NCBI RefSeq assembly: GCF_000512695.2 | Contig: NZ_AZRW02000002.1 | Location: forward strand, 1-64,000 | Direction of reading: 5' to 3' | DNA from: Pseudomonas sp. QTF5 | GTDB taxonomy: Bacteria; Pseudomonadota; Gammaproteobacteria; Pseudomonadales; Pseudomonadaceae | DNA length: 64,000 bases | Shown here: one piece after another, positions 8,482 to 18,012 of the stretch | Layout: each line of letters begins with the position of its first letter | Position numbering within the stretch: the first letter of the stretch is position 1 | The notes under the pieces: model-generated | Told to the model about the DNA's origin: nothing | Seen by the model: the letters and a program-made list of their open reading frames with translations, nothing else | Database searches by the model: none | Program-made: the position numbers and the translations under genes

Positions 8482-8841
8482 CTACTCGGGCGTATCAATG
8501 TGATCCAGCACCCGGATCGCGGTGATCTCCGCCACCATGATGCTGTTCGAAATACCCAGCAGGGCGTGACGCGCCTCACCCTCTAGATGATCTACCAACT
8601 GATGGACCATCACATCGACCGAGGCCAGCGTCTCGACCAAAAAAACCGCCAGGGTTTCGGCAGTAGCCTCTGGGTTCACGGAAAACAGGGTGCTGGGCTT
8701 ACGCGCAGTGGCTTTGATGTCGGCATTCGACGGGAAGTGGAAGTCGAGAGCCCGCTTGGCGGCCTCATTGAGCTGCTTTGAATCGGGTTCGTACGGGGAT
8801 ATCGGATCGGTGTCCGGCGGATTGGGCGTAGGTTTGATCAT
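8482..8841 (-). CDS. DUF6124 family protein
   Basis: 119 residues of the Pseudomonas-restricted DUF6124 family. It opens TPNPPDTDPISPYE, then KRALDFHF and RKPSTLFSVNPEA, then a helical C-terminal half. There is no signal peptide and no catalytic motif. GGAG lies ~10 nt before the ATG. The gene is preceded by a long leader with internal complementarity (see 8842-9062). Function unknown; such genes occur as multiple paralogs in pseudomonads. Confidence 0.82.
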   Translation of the reverse strand: MIKPTPNPPDTDPISPYEPDSKQLNEAAKRALDFHFPSNADIKATARKPSTLFSVNPEATAETLAVFLVETLASVDVMVHQLVDHLEGEARHALLGISNSIMVAEITAIRVLDHIDTPE

Positions 8842-9062
8842 GAAGAAACTCCTGATTGTTCACTAGGAGCTACCAGCATCACTTGCAGATGATGGGTGGC
8901 AGCTATGTGCGGGTCTGCAAGACCGGGAAACCAGGAACCCGACAGATCCGAAGATCTCCCGCACAAAGCCGCCATTACGCGGACATAAACGAGCGTCCTT
9001 TGGCAGGGCTATGCGACTGGTATTCCGGCGGGCTTGCAGACCCGATCACTGACGAGCAGTGA
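8842..9062 (-). ncRNA. Candidate structured leader RNA upstream of DUF6124
   Basis: Read on the minus strand, two segments (around 9029-9044 and 8911-8927) each fold into a small hairpin, and they are complementary to each other over 12 nt (CGGGTCTGCAAG against CTTGCAGACCCG). Short hairpins that are also antisense to a downstream stretch recall C4-type antisense RNA leaders. No protein-coding alternative was seen. The RNA ends and the family assignment are uncertain. 9063-9214 shows nothing recognisable. Confidence 0.4.
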
Positions 9063-9214
9063 CGGGAATCAAGTTACCGACGGGCTCCTAGACGCACAAG
9101 CCGGCGGATTCTGTCTTACCTGTAGGCGGTGGCGCAAGGCGTTGTAGCTCTTAGGTGGTAACGGCAAGCTTCATTTAAACGATCGCGATTTTTCTTGTTT
9201 AAATGGGCTGTAGG

Positions 9215-9430
9215 CTAGGTGGGTGAACTCGCCAAATAATACGCAACCAACGCATTGGCATGTCCGTGCCCCATACCGTGTTCAGCCTTCAGCCAGGCCA
9301 CCATTTCCATATGCTTCTTGCCGCTCACCGTTTCCAGCAGATCCAGCCAGTGGTCGATTGGCTGGCCGTATTTTTTCTCGATTGACGGGAAGTACGACGC
9401 CGGGCCTTTCACTTTTGTATCTTCGGTCAT
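9215..9430 (-). CDS. DUF4287 domain protein
   Basis: 71 residues, almost entirely one DUF4287 domain: SYFPSIEKKYGQPIDHW, then WLKAEHGMGHGHANALVAYY. The ATG at 9430 is chosen because GGGAG lies 8 nt upstream and the family begins there; an upstream ORF extension lacks similarity. It is a small soluble protein of unknown function. Full-length relatives sometimes pair this domain with DUF5655, which is absent here. Confidence 0.8.
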   Translation of the reverse strand: MTEDTKVKGPASYFPSIEKKYGQPIDHWLDLLETVSGKKHMEMVAWLKAEHGMGHGHANALVAYYLASSPT

Positions 9431-9573
9431 GCTGCAAGCTCCCTTGTTCACGGCGGAGTGTCGGTGGACGCTCCCTGTCTTCATCCCACGAATTGAAGGC
9501 CAGGACGGCTGCGCTGTCTAGCCGGAACAAGCTCGCAGAGCATTTGGGAAAGTGAATCTGACACTCTCCCAAG

Positions 9574-9647
9574 ATCAAAAGATCGCAGCCTTCGGCAGCT
9601 CCTACACCTATCCCTGTAGGAGCTGCCGAAGGCTGCGATCTTTTGAT
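9574..9647. repeat. Perfect 33-bp inverted repeat (REP-type)
   Basis: Two 33-nt arms pair perfectly around an 8-nt loop; the arm contains AAAGATCGCAGCCTTCGGCA. It lies directly downstream of the LysR gene (minus strand) and may end its transcript. This is a different REP class from the GAGCGGGCTTGCTCGC copies elsewhere in the window. Confidence 0.85.
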
Positions 9648-9652
9648 GTTTG

Positions 9653-10537
9653 TTATCCCAGCAATAACCCCTGCTCACGCTCACACAAATCCACCACGTA
9701 ATCCCACCACACCCGCAGCCGCACGGACTTGTGCAGCTCGCGCCGCGTACTGATCCAATAACTGCGCTGGATGCTTTCGTCCGGCAGCAACGGTACCAAG
9801 TCCGGATCGGTGCTGGCCATGTAGCACGGCAACACGGCGATCCCCAACCCCGAGCGCGCGGCCTGTTGCTGGGCGATGACGCTGGTGCTGTGAAAGACCA
9901 CCTGGGGGTTGCGGCAGAAGCTGTTGAGGAACATCAGTTCCTGGCTGAACAACAAGTCGTCGACGTAGCCGATCCATGCATGACGACCGAGGTCTTCACG
10001 GCTGCGCAACGGTGGCGAGCGGTCCAGATAGGCCTGGCTGGCGTAGAGCGCCAAGCGATAGTCAGTGAGTTTGCGGGTGACCAGCATGTCGGCGGCCGGG
10101 CGTTCCAGGTGAATACTGATCTCCGCTTCGCGGTTGAGGATGCTGACGAAGCGCGGCACCGCGACCAATTCCACTTCCAACCCCGGATAGCGTTCGAACA
10201 ATCCGTTCATACGGCTGGCGAGGAACATGATGCCCAGCCCTTCCGTCACCCCGACGCGGATCTTGCCCAGCGGCGCGGATGATTGGGTGATTTCTTCCTG
10301 AGCCAGCAGCGCGACGTTTTCCATGGCCTCGGCGTGTTTGAGCAGCGCTTCGCCGGCCGGGGTCAATTCGTAGCCTTGTGCATGCTGAACGAACAGCGCA
10401 GTGCCGAGGCTTTTTTCGATGGCTTCAATATGCCGGGCCACGGTGGCGTGGGTCGTGTTCAAACGGCGAGCGGCGGTCAGCAAGCGGCCGCTGCGCTGCA
10501 ATTCGAGAAAAAACCGCAGGTCATTCCAGTCGAACAT
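9653..10537 (-). CDS. LysR-family transcriptional regulator
   Basis: 294 residues. An N-terminal winged HTH (MFDWNDLRFFLELQRSGRL, ARRLNTTHATVARHIEAIE) is followed by a periplasmic-binding-like effector domain. It is divergent from the GMC oxidoreductase gene with a ~130-bp intergenic region, the usual LysR arrangement, so that oxidoreductase (and perhaps the MHS transporter beyond) is the likely target. Effector unknown. Confidence 0.9.
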   Translation of the reverse strand: MFDWNDLRFFLELQRSGRLLTAARRLNTTHATVARHIEAIEKSLGTALFVQHAQGYELTPAGEALLKHAEAMENVALLAQEEITQSSAPLGKIRVGVTEGLGIMFLASRMNGLFERYPGLEVELVAVPRFVSILNREAEISIHLERPAADMLVTRKLTDYRLALYASQAYLDRSPPLRSREDLGRHAWIGYVDDLLFSQELMFLNSFCRNPQVVFHSTSVIAQQQAARSGLGIAVLPCYMASTDPDLVPLLPDESIQRSYWISTRRELHKSVRLRVWWDYVVDLCEREQGLLLG

Positions 10538-10670
10538 GAACCATCCTTGACGTTATGCCGTTAATGACGCTGTTTAAAAACGCACAGCAGCTGCGCAAAA
10601 ACTAACATTTTTTTAACGAAAGCTAACAACTAGGATGACCGACAACAAGAACAACAATACGAGGTCAGGG

Positions 10671-12332
10671 ATGCAGACTTCCCTTGATGAATACGACTAC
10701 ATCGTGGTCGGGGCCGGGCCGGCCGGTTGTTTGCTGGCCAATCGACTGTCAGCCAACCCGCAACACCGCGTGCTGCTGCTCGAAGCCGGCGGCCGCGATA
10801 ACTACCCGTGGATTCACATCCCGGTGGGTTACCTGTTCTGCATTGGCAACCCACGCACCGACTGGTGCTTCAAGACCGAAGCGCAATCCGGTCTGCAAGG
10901 CCGCGCCCTGAGCTACCCGCGCGGCAAAGTGCTCGGCGGCTGTTCCTCGATCAACGGCATGATCTACATGCGCGGCCAGGCTGGCGATTACGACGGTTGG
11001 GCGGCCGAGGGCAATGCCGGCTGGAGCTGGCAAGACGTGCTGCCCCTGTTCAAACAAAGCGAAAACCATTTTGCCGGCGACTCGGAATTTCACGGCGCTG
11101 CCGGCGAATGGCGGATCGAGCGCCAGCGGCTGTCGTGGCCGATCCTCGACGCCTTCCGCACCGCGGCCGAACAAACCGGCATCCCCAGCATCGATGACTT
11201 CAATCAGGGCGACAACGAAGGCTGCGGCTATTTCCAGGTCAATCAGAAAGCCGGGATTCGCTGGAACGCGGCCAAGGCCTTTCTTAAACCGATCCGCCAG
11301 CGCGCCAATCTGACGGTGCTGACTGACGTTGAAGTGGACCGCGTGCTGCTGGAAAACGGCCGTGCCTCAGCAGTCAGCGCACGTTGGCAAGGCCAGGCGA
11401 AAACCTTCAAGGCTCGCAAGGAAATCGTGCTGTGTGCCGGTTCCGTCGGTTCACCAGGCATTCTCCAGCGTTCCGGTATCGGCCCTCGTCCGCTGCTGCA
11501 AAAACTGGGCATCGGCGTTGCCCATGAACTGCCCGGCGTGGGTGGCAACCTGCAGGACCATCTGCAACTGCGGCTGATCTACAAACTGGAAAACGCCCGC
11601 ACCCTGAACCAGATTGCCGGCACGCTGTGGGGCAAGATGGGCATGGGCCTGCGTTATCTGTATGACCGCAGCGGCCCGCTGTCCATGGCCCCGAGCCAAC
11701 TCGGCGCCTTCGCCCGTTCGGGGCCGGAGCAGACCTCGGCGAACCTCGAATACCACGTGCAACCGTTGTCGCTGGAGCGTTTCGGCGAACCGCTGCACGC
11801 CTTCCCTGCCTTCACTGCATCGGTCTGCGATCTGCGCCCGCAAAGCCGTGGCCGGATAGACATTCGCTCCGCTGACCCGCGGGAAGCGCCGCTGATTCAG
11901 CCCAACTACCTGAGCCATCCCGAAGACTTGCGAGTGGCGGCAGACGCCATCCGCCTGACTCGTCGCATCGTCTCCGCACCCGCGCTGCAAGCGTTCAAAC
12001 CGGTCGAGTATCTGCCCGGCGACAGCTTGCAGAGTGAAGAGCAATTGCATGAAGCAGCCGCCCGGATCGGCACAACGATTTTCCACCCGGTGGGCACCTG
12101 CCGGATGGGCAACGATGCGGACGCGGTAGTCGACGCCGAGCTGCGCGTTCACGGCATTCCCGGCCTACGCATCGCCGACGCCTCGATCATGCCGCGCATC
12201 ACCTCGGGCAACACCTGTTCGCCGACGTTGATGATCGCCGAGAAAGCCGCGCAACTGATCCTCAGCCCTTCGCCTATAGACCTCTCCCCTGGAGCGGGCT
12301 TGCTCGCGAAGGCGGCATTACATTCAACATAG
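10671..12332 (+). CDS. GMC-family flavin alcohol dehydrogenase
   Basis: A ~553-residue FAD-dependent GMC oxidoreductase of the choline/alkanol dehydrogenase (BetA/AlkJ) type. The FAD motif VVGAGPAGCLLANRL is N-terminal, GGCSSINGMIYMRG follows, and the C-terminal HPVGTCRMG contains the catalytic His region. GAGG sits 8 nt before this ATG; an earlier ATG at 10635 has a poor site. The last ~14 residues (SPGAGLLAKAALHST) are encoded by a REP element that has run into the gene. The neighbouring MHS transporter may import its substrate. Confidence 0.88.
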   Translation: MQTSLDEYDYIVVGAGPAGCLLANRLSANPQHRVLLLEAGGRDNYPWIHIPVGYLFCIGNPRTDWCFKTEAQSGLQGRALSYPRGKVLGGCSSINGMIYMRGQAGDYDGWAAEGNAGWSWQDVLPLFKQSENHFAGDSEFHGAAGEWRIERQRLSWPILDAFRTAAEQTGIPSIDDFNQGDNEGCGYFQVNQKAGIRWNAAKAFLKPIRQRANLTVLTDVEVDRVLLENGRASAVSARWQGQAKTFKARKEIVLCAGSVGSPGILQRSGIGPRPLLQKLGIGVAHELPGVGGNLQDHLQLRLIYKLENARTLNQIAGTLWGKMGMGLRYLYDRSGPLSMAPSQLGAFARSGPEQTSANLEYHVQPLSLERFGEPLHAFPAFTASVCDLRPQSRGRIDIRSADPREAPLIQPNYLSHPEDLRVAADAIRLTRRIVSAPALQAFKPVEYLPGDSLQSEEQLHEAAARIGTTIFHPVGTCRMGNDADAVVDAELRVHGIPGLRIADASIMPRITSGNTCSPTLMIAEKAAQLILSPSPIDLSPGAGLLAKAALHST

Positions 12333-12381
12333 AGGTCGACTGACCCACCGCTTTCGCGAGCAAGCCCGCTCCCACAGGGGA
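12287..12381. repeat. REP pair (REPIN) overlapping the GMC 3' end
   Basis: Two inverted copies of the GAGCGGGCTTGCTCGCGAA core with a ~45-bp spacer. The left copy supplies the last codons and the stop of the GMC oxidoreductase gene. Confidence 0.88.
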
Positions 12382-12472
12382 TCGCACTAGATTTAAGGAC
12401 GTTGAAATACCGCCGCAAGGACTACGCAACACCAGTGGAACAACAAAAACAATCACTGTGAGGGATACCGAT

Positions 12473-14095
12473 ATGTCAGAACATGTTCAGCCCCTGGAAG
12501 CCGTCCGCAGCGCCGGCACCAGTCAGGAAACCCAGAAAGTCATCTTCGCCTCGTCCCTCGGGACGGTGTTCGAGTGGTACGACTTTTTCCTCTATGGCGC
12601 CCTCGCGGCGGTCATCAGCAAACAGTTCTTCGCCGGGGTCAACGACACCACGGCGTTCATCTTTGCGCTGATGGCCTTCGCCGCCGGCTTCATCGTGCGA
12701 CCGTTCGGTGCGCTGGTGTTCGGACGGTTGGGGGACATGATCGGGCGTAAATACACGTTCCTCGCGACTATCGTCCTCATGGGCCTGGCAACCTTCTGCG
12801 TCGGCTTGCTACCGACTTACGCGAGCATCGGCATTGCCGCGCCGATCATCCTCGTGGTGCTGCGCATGCTCCAGGGTCTGGCGCTGGGCGGTGAGTACGG
12901 CGGCGCGGCCACTTACGTCGCGGAACACGCGCCGATGGGCAAACGCGGTTTCCACACCAGCTGGATTCAGTCCACGGCCACCCTCGGTTTGCTGCTGTCG
13001 CTGTTGGTGGTGCTCGGTTGCCGTTACTTCACCGGCGACCAGTTTGAAGTCTGGGGCTGGCGCATTCCGTTTCTGCTTTCAATCGTGCTGCTGGGCATCT
13101 CGACCTGGATTCGCTTGAGTCTGCATGAGTCGCCTGCGTTCGTGAAAATGAAAGGAGAAGGCAAGCTTTGCAAGTCGCCGCTGCGCGATTCCTTCGGCAA
13201 ATGGGACAACCTCAAAGTGGTGCTGATTGCGCTGTTCAGCATCAACGCCGGGCAAGCGGTGACCTTCTACGCGGCGCAGTTCTATGTGCTGTTCTTCCTC
13301 ACCCAATTCCTGAAAATGGACCCGGCCCTGGCCAACAGTCTGCTGATCGTCAGCGTAATCATCGGCGCGCCGTTCTTCATCTTTTTTGGCTGGCTTTCGG
13401 ATAAGGTCGGGCGCAAACCGGTGCTGATGATCGGCCTGTTGCTGGCCACTGCGCTGTACTTCCCGATCTTCAAGACCCTGGCTCACTACGCTAACCCGGC
13501 CATCGATCAGGCCAGCCGCCAAGCCCCGATCACCGTACTGGCCGACCCGGCCACCTGCACCTTCCAGTTCGACCCGGTGGGCAAGGCCAAATTTGATAGC
13601 CCGTGCGACAAGGTCAAAACCTTCCTGGTCAAACAGGGCCTGCCCTACAACAGCGCAGCGGCCCCGGCCGGCAGCGCTGTGCAGGTCAGCATCGGCGAAG
13701 TGAAAATCGATGGCTACGATGAAGCGGCCCTGCGCGGCGCGGTGACCCTGGCCGGGTATCCGTCACAAGCCGACACCCAACAGATCAACAAACCGATGAT
13801 CGTGGCGCTGATCGTCGCGCTGATCATCATCTCCGCCATGTGCTACGGCCCGCTGGCAGCGCTGATGGTTGAACTGTTCCCGACCCGCATCCGCTACACC
13901 TCCATGTCCCTGCCCTACCACATCGGCAACGGTTGGTTTGGTGGTTTCCTGCCGACGGTGTCGTTTGCCTTGGTGGTGTACACCGGGGATATTTTCTACG
14001 GGCTGTGGTACCCGGTGGTGATTACCGGGGTGAGCCTGGTAGTGGGAATGATCTGTTTGCGAGAGACGAAGAATGTGGATCTGGACAAGAACTGA
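12473..14095 (+). CDS. MHS-family major facilitator transporter
   Basis: 540 residues, 12 membrane segments, metabolite:H+ symporter type. MHS hallmarks are FEWYDFFLYGALA in TM1 and RPFGALVFGRLGD between TM2 and TM3. About 90 residues near 345-435 form a large hydrophilic loop with two cysteines before TM9, a length variation seen in many Pseudomonas members. GTGAGGGA upstream fixes the ATG. It probably imports a carboxylate or alcohol used with the upstream oxidoreductase; the substrate is not deducible. Confidence 0.88.
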   Translation: MSEHVQPLEAVRSAGTSQETQKVIFASSLGTVFEWYDFFLYGALAAVISKQFFAGVNDTTAFIFALMAFAAGFIVRPFGALVFGRLGDMIGRKYTFLATIVLMGLATFCVGLLPTYASIGIAAPIILVVLRMLQGLALGGEYGGAATYVAEHAPMGKRGFHTSWIQSTATLGLLLSLLVVLGCRYFTGDQFEVWGWRIPFLLSIVLLGISTWIRLSLHESPAFVKMKGEGKLCKSPLRDSFGKWDNLKVVLIALFSINAGQAVTFYAAQFYVLFFLTQFLKMDPALANSLLIVSVIIGAPFFIFFGWLSDKVGRKPVLMIGLLLATALYFPIFKTLAHYANPAIDQASRQAPITVLADPATCTFQFDPVGKAKFDSPCDKVKTFLVKQGLPYNSAAAPAGSAVQVSIGEVKIDGYDEAALRGAVTLAGYPSQADTQQINKPMIVALIVALIIISAMCYGPLAALMVELFPTRIRYTSMSLPYHIGNGWFGGFLPTVSFALVVYTGDIFYGLWYPVVITGVSLVVGMICLRETKNVDLDKN

Positions 14096-14122
14096 CGGCA
14101 TGCATCTCTAGCGGAGGCTTAC

Positions 14123-14210
14123 CTGTGGGAGCGGGCTCGCGAAGAGGGAGTGTCAGTCGACATCAATGTTGTCTGGCACACCGCCTTCGCGAGCAAGCCC
14201 GCTCCCACAT
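14123..14210. repeat. REP pair (REPIN)
   Basis: Inverted GTGGGAGCGGGC...GCCCGCTCCCAC arms between convergent genes. The left arm lacks the TTGCTC hexamer found in the other copies, a local deletion. Confidence 0.85.
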
Positions 14211-14256
14211 GGATTGCGTTCAGACAATAAGCCCTTGCCACGTTGCTTTCCGCACC

Positions 14257-14619
14257 TCAGGTATCGAGCACCTCAAAAGTGACCTCTTCAGGATAAAACG
14301 CCACATACCCGCCAATCTGCGCCACTGACACCTTGGGGTCCTCATAACTCCATACCGCATTGGCACCTTCATGCCCGGGGATTTGCAGGCTGAAATAGCT
14401 GGCATCGCCCTTGTACGGGCAATAGCTGGTGTGGTCGGTGCGGGCGAAATATTGTTCGGCGATGTCCTCACGGGGGATGTAGTACACCGGAGGATAATTG
14501 GCCTCATGCATGACCAGCGCCCGAGTGGACGATGCCACCTGTATGCCATGGAACTTCACCACCACGCAGCCGGGTTGAGGGCTGATGGCGATGGGATTAC
14601 CGGGTCCGGGGGCTTTCAT
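14257..14619 (-). CDS. DUF427 domain protein
   Basis: 120 residues of the DUF427 family: VSSTRALVMHE-like start, then YPPVYYIPREDI, SYCPYKGDASYF, and W-S-Y-x-P near the C-terminus. The ATG at 14619 matches the family start; the longer ORF extension is compositionally unlike it. These are small beta-rich proteins of unknown function, sometimes fused to other domains. Here it is single-domain and monocistronic. Confidence 0.85.
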   Translation of the reverse strand: MKAPGPGNPIAISPQPGCVVVKFHGIQVASSTRALVMHEANYPPVYYIPREDIAEQYFARTDHTSYCPYKGDASYFSLQIPGHEGANAVWSYEDPKVSVAQIGGYVAFYPEEVTFEVLDT

Positions 14620-14767
14620 GGAGTAGGATCCTCTGTCGCTGCTGCGCTGTATCGCGATCCGACAGGTATACCTCATGTTTCGGCATCGCGACTGCTTCAC
14701 AGCCGAACGGAGCTTGCTTGGGCTACAGTGAGGTCCCCAAAACAGCATGCCCCACCAGGAGAGCAGC

Positions 14768-15097
14768 ATGGACATTGCCAACATCCCCTTCGGCACCACC
14801 GACTGGTCGCAAATCGAACCCACCGAACACCCTGGCGAGACTGGCAGCGCCCTGTGGCGCACCCGGCAGTTCGGCGCGATTCGTGCGCGCATCGTCGAAT
14901 ACACGCCGGGGTATGTGGCCGATCACTGGTGCTCAAAAGGGCATGTGCTGTTTTGCCTGGAGGGAGAACTGCACACCGAACTGGAGGATGGTCGAGTCTT
15001 CGTTCTCACGCCGGGCATGAGCTATCAAGTGGCGGACAATGCCGAAGCGCATCGGTCATCCACCGCCATTGGCGCCAAATTGTTTGTGGTGGACTGA
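14768..15097 (+). CDS. DHCW-motif cupin
   Basis: A 109-residue single-domain cupin of the DHCW family (the motif appears as ADHWCSKGHVLFCLEG). The histidines in DHW and KGH, Glu and a later His (AEAHRSS) could bind a metal. GGAG lies upstream of the ATG. No operon partner. Function unknown. Confidence 0.82.
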   Translation: MDIANIPFGTTDWSQIEPTEHPGETGSALWRTRQFGAIRARIVEYTPGYVADHWCSKGHVLFCLEGELHTELEDGRVFVLTPGMSYQVADNAEAHRSSTAIGAKLFVVD

Positions 15098-15212
15098 CCG
15101 CTGTCATCAACCGCAACAGCTTAAGCTGTACATCCATACAGATAAAGATTGCTCCATCGCTCATCAGCCGCCATTCTGTGCACCTCTCGAACACTGATCG
15201 ACGATGGTGGTT

Positions 15213-17162
15213 ATGCAGCTGTACCTCTGTGAAAAACCTTCCCAGGCCAAAGATATTGCGGCCGTGCTCGGCGCCAAACGCCGGGGCGACGGCTGCTGGC
15301 TGGGAACGGGCGTCACGGTGACCTGGTGCATCGGCCATCTGCTGGAAACCGCACCGCCGGATGCCTATGACGCGCGTTACAAGCGTTGGGTGCTGGCGGA
15401 TCTGCCGATCATTCCCGAAAAGTGGAAGATGACCGTCAAACCGCGCACGGCCAGCCAGTACAAGGCGGTCAAACGCTTGCTCGGCGAGGCCAGTGAACTG
15501 GTGATTGCCACCGACGCCGACCGTGAGGGCGAGATGATCGCCCGGGAACTGGTGGAGCATTGCCGTTATCGCGGGCCGATCCGGCGATTGTGGCTGTCGG
15601 CGCTGGACGATGCGTCGATCCGCAAGGCACTGGCGGCGCTAAAGCCGGGGGCCGAGACGTTCAGCCTTTATCATTCGGCATTGGGGCGCTCCCGGGCCGA
15701 CTGGTTGATCGGGATGAACATGAGTCGGCTGTTCACCCTGCTGGGGCGTCAGTCCGGCTATCAGGGTGTGCTGCCGGTCGGTCGGGTGCAGACGCCGACC
15801 TTGCGCCTGGTGGTGGATCGCGACCGCAGCATTGCCGATTTCGTCCCGGTCGCTTATTGGGCGATCGATGTGCAACTGCTGCACGACGGCACCGCGTTCA
15901 CCGCCCAGTGGCGTGCAGCCTCCGACGTTTGCGACGATCAGGACCGCTGCCTGAATCAGGCGCTGGCTCAGAAAGCCGCTGCGGCCATTGGCGGTGCGGC
16001 GAGCGCTCGGGTGATCAAACTGCGCACCGAGCGGATGCGCGAAGTGGCGCCTTTGCCGTTCGATCTGGGCACGTTGCAGGAAGTCTGCTCGAAGAAACTC
16101 GGGCTCGGGGCTCAGGAAACCCTCGATATCGCCCAGGCGCTGTACGAAACCCACAAAGTCATCACCTACCCACGCAGTGACTGCGGCTACCTGCCGCTGA
16201 GTCAGCACAGCGAAGCCCCAAGTATTCTTGCTGCGCTAAGGCAGGCTGATCCGGCATTGAACGCCTTGCACGATCACCTGGAGCCCCAGCGCCGCTCACG
16301 GGCCTGGAATGATGCCAAGGTCAGCGCTCACCACGGCATAATTCCCACGGCGGCGGCGAAAAATCTCGACCGACTGGCAGGCAAGCAACGGGCGGTCTAC
16401 ACCCTGATTCGTGCGCGTTACCTGGCGCAGTTCCTGCCCAATCATGAATACGACCGGACCCAGGCCGACTTCGACTGCGCCGGTGAAGCCTTGCGTGCCG
16501 TGGGCAAGCAGATCGTCGAGCCCGGCTGGAAACGCGCCCTGCCCGAGGCTCTCGCACCAGCCAAGGGCCGCGAAGCACCGGCACCACAAACACTGCCGGC
16601 ATTGGCCGAAGGGCGTGACTGCGCAGTGGCCGACGTGAAGCTCAAGGACCTCTGGACCCAGCCGCCCAAGCCGTTCACCGAAGGCGATCTGATCAAGGCG
16701 ATGAAGAACGTCGCCAAACTGGTGGAAGATCCACTGCTCAAGCAAAAGCTCAAGGACACCACCGGCATCGGCACCGAAGCGACGCGCGCCTCGATCATCC
16801 AGGGCCTGTTGGACCGCGGTTATCTGATCAAGAACGGCAAGGCCCTGGCCGCGACACCGGCGGCTTTCAGCCTGATCGACGCCGTGCCGCGCGCCATTGC
16901 CGATCCCGGAACCACGGCGATCTGGGAACAGGCCCTGGACATGGTGCAGAGCGGTGAAATGAGCCTGGAAGAATTCGTCACCAAACAGGCTGCATGGATG
17001 AGCAAGCAGGTGGCCCGTTGCGCCGGCCTGCACCTGACCATCAGCGGGCCGGCAAGCCCGGCCGGGCGTGGCGCCACACCGTGGAAAAACAAGCGAAAAC
17101 CGGCCAAACGCAAGCCCTCGACCGGCACCAAACGCGCGGCGAAACCGGCGGGCAAGGCTTGA
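15213..17162 (+). CDS. topB: DNA topoisomerase III
   Basis: A ~649-residue type IA topoisomerase. The TOPRIM domain begins LYLCEKPSQAKDIAAVLG and holds the acidic DADREGE motif. The active-site tyrosine is in ITYPRSDCGY. The family-typical signature GIGTEATRASIIQGL follows. The C-terminus is a lysine/arginine-rich tail instead of zinc fingers. It decatenates replication or recombination intermediates. MQLYLCEK is taken as start; MVVMQ three codons upstream is possible. Confidence 0.93.
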   Translation: MQLYLCEKPSQAKDIAAVLGAKRRGDGCWLGTGVTVTWCIGHLLETAPPDAYDARYKRWVLADLPIIPEKWKMTVKPRTASQYKAVKRLLGEASELVIATDADREGEMIARELVEHCRYRGPIRRLWLSALDDASIRKALAALKPGAETFSLYHSALGRSRADWLIGMNMSRLFTLLGRQSGYQGVLPVGRVQTPTLRLVVDRDRSIADFVPVAYWAIDVQLLHDGTAFTAQWRAASDVCDDQDRCLNQALAQKAAAAIGGAASARVIKLRTERMREVAPLPFDLGTLQEVCSKKLGLGAQETLDIAQALYETHKVITYPRSDCGYLPLSQHSEAPSILAALRQADPALNALHDHLEPQRRSRAWNDAKVSAHHGIIPTAAAKNLDRLAGKQRAVYTLIRARYLAQFLPNHEYDRTQADFDCAGEALRAVGKQIVEPGWKRALPEALAPAKGREAPAPQTLPALAEGRDCAVADVKLKDLWTQPPKPFTEGDLIKAMKNVAKLVEDPLLKQKLKDTTGIGTEATRASIIQGLLDRGYLIKNGKALAATPAAFSLIDAVPRAIADPGTTAIWEQALDMVQSGEMSLEEFVTKQAAWMSKQVARCAGLHLTISGPASPAGRGATPWKNKRKPAKRKPSTGTKRAAKPAGKA

Positions 17163-17221
17163 GAGCAGTTCGAGCGAACCTGAATGGTCTAGTGTTCTTC
17201 AAGCCCGGCAACACACAATCC

Positions 17222-17314
17222 ATGTGGGAGCGGGCTTGCTCGCGAAAGCGGTGTGTCAGGCGACATCAATGTTAACTGACACACCCTCTTCGCGAGCAAG
17301 CCCGCTCCCACAGG
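17222..17314. repeat. REP pair (REPIN)
   Basis: Inverted REP cores between topB and the GNAT gene. The spacer contains GTGTCAGGCGACATCAATG, identical to the start of the spacer at 20811-20904. Confidence 0.88.
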
Positions 17315-17357
17315 GTCCGCGCCAGGCAACAGCCCTGCTTTCTGAAAAGGTACGACC

Positions 17358-17867
17358 ATGACGACAATCAGAAGCCAGCCCTCGATAGAACTGCACGCCG
17401 CTCAGCGCGACGAACTGGAAACCATCGAAAACCTGATGCAGTTCTACGTGTATGACTTCAGCGAATGGCTGCCGCTGAAGCTCGGGGAACATGGCTTCTT
17501 CAACATCCAGCCCAGGCTTGATTATTGGCGCAATCGCGCAACCAGACCGTTTCTGATCAAGGTTGACGGCGAACTTGCCGGTTTTGTGACCGTGGATAAC
17601 GAAACCCATATCGTCGGCGCCGAGCACAACATCGGCTACTTTTTTGTCAGTCGACACTTTCGTGGCCAAGGCGTCGCGAAGTTTGTCGTCTCTGCCCTCT
17701 TGAACCGGTTCCCCGGTCAATGGCAGATTTTCCACATCGATGCCAACCAGCCTGCGCGGGGGTTCTGGGCCAGGGTGATGCCTGATCTCACGGGCGGTGA
17801 ATTCACCCTGCATCACCTGCCGATCGACGGTTATCCGTGCACCGTTTACCGCTTTAAAACATCGTAG
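17358..17867 (+). CDS. GNAT-family N-acetyltransferase
   Basis: 169 residues with a GNAT fold: LHAAQRDELETIENLMQFYV at the start, and the acetyl-CoA-binding loop (Q/R-x2-G-x-G/A) seen as FRGQGVAKFV around residue 110. The C-terminal WQIFHIDANQPARGFW is typical of Pseudomonas acetyltransferases of unknown substrate. Monocistronic between two REP elements. Confidence 0.87.
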   Translation: MTTIRSQPSIELHAAQRDELETIENLMQFYVYDFSEWLPLKLGEHGFFNIQPRLDYWRNRATRPFLIKVDGELAGFVTVDNETHIVGAEHNIGYFFVSRHFRGQGVAKFVVSALLNRFPGQWQIFHIDANQPARGFWARVMPDLTGGEFTLHHLPIDGYPCTVYRFKTS

Positions 17868-17886
17868 CCTTCGGCACCCGCACAAA

Positions 17887-18012
17887 CCCCGTAGGAGCGA
17901 GCGGTGCGGCGATCCGACTTGCCCGCGAAAGCCATCACGCGGACAAACGGCAGGACCGCGTCATCGTTCTTCGCGGGCAAGTCGGATCGCCGCACCGCTC
18001 GCTCCTACGGGG
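17887..18012. repeat. Perfect 43-bp inverted repeat (second REP class)
   Basis: Two perfectly complementary 43-nt arms (17887-17929 and 17970-18012) carry GTAGGAGCGAGCGGTGCGG and CGACTTGCCCGCGAA. The 40-bp spacer is unrelated to those of the other REPINs. Confidence 0.88.
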
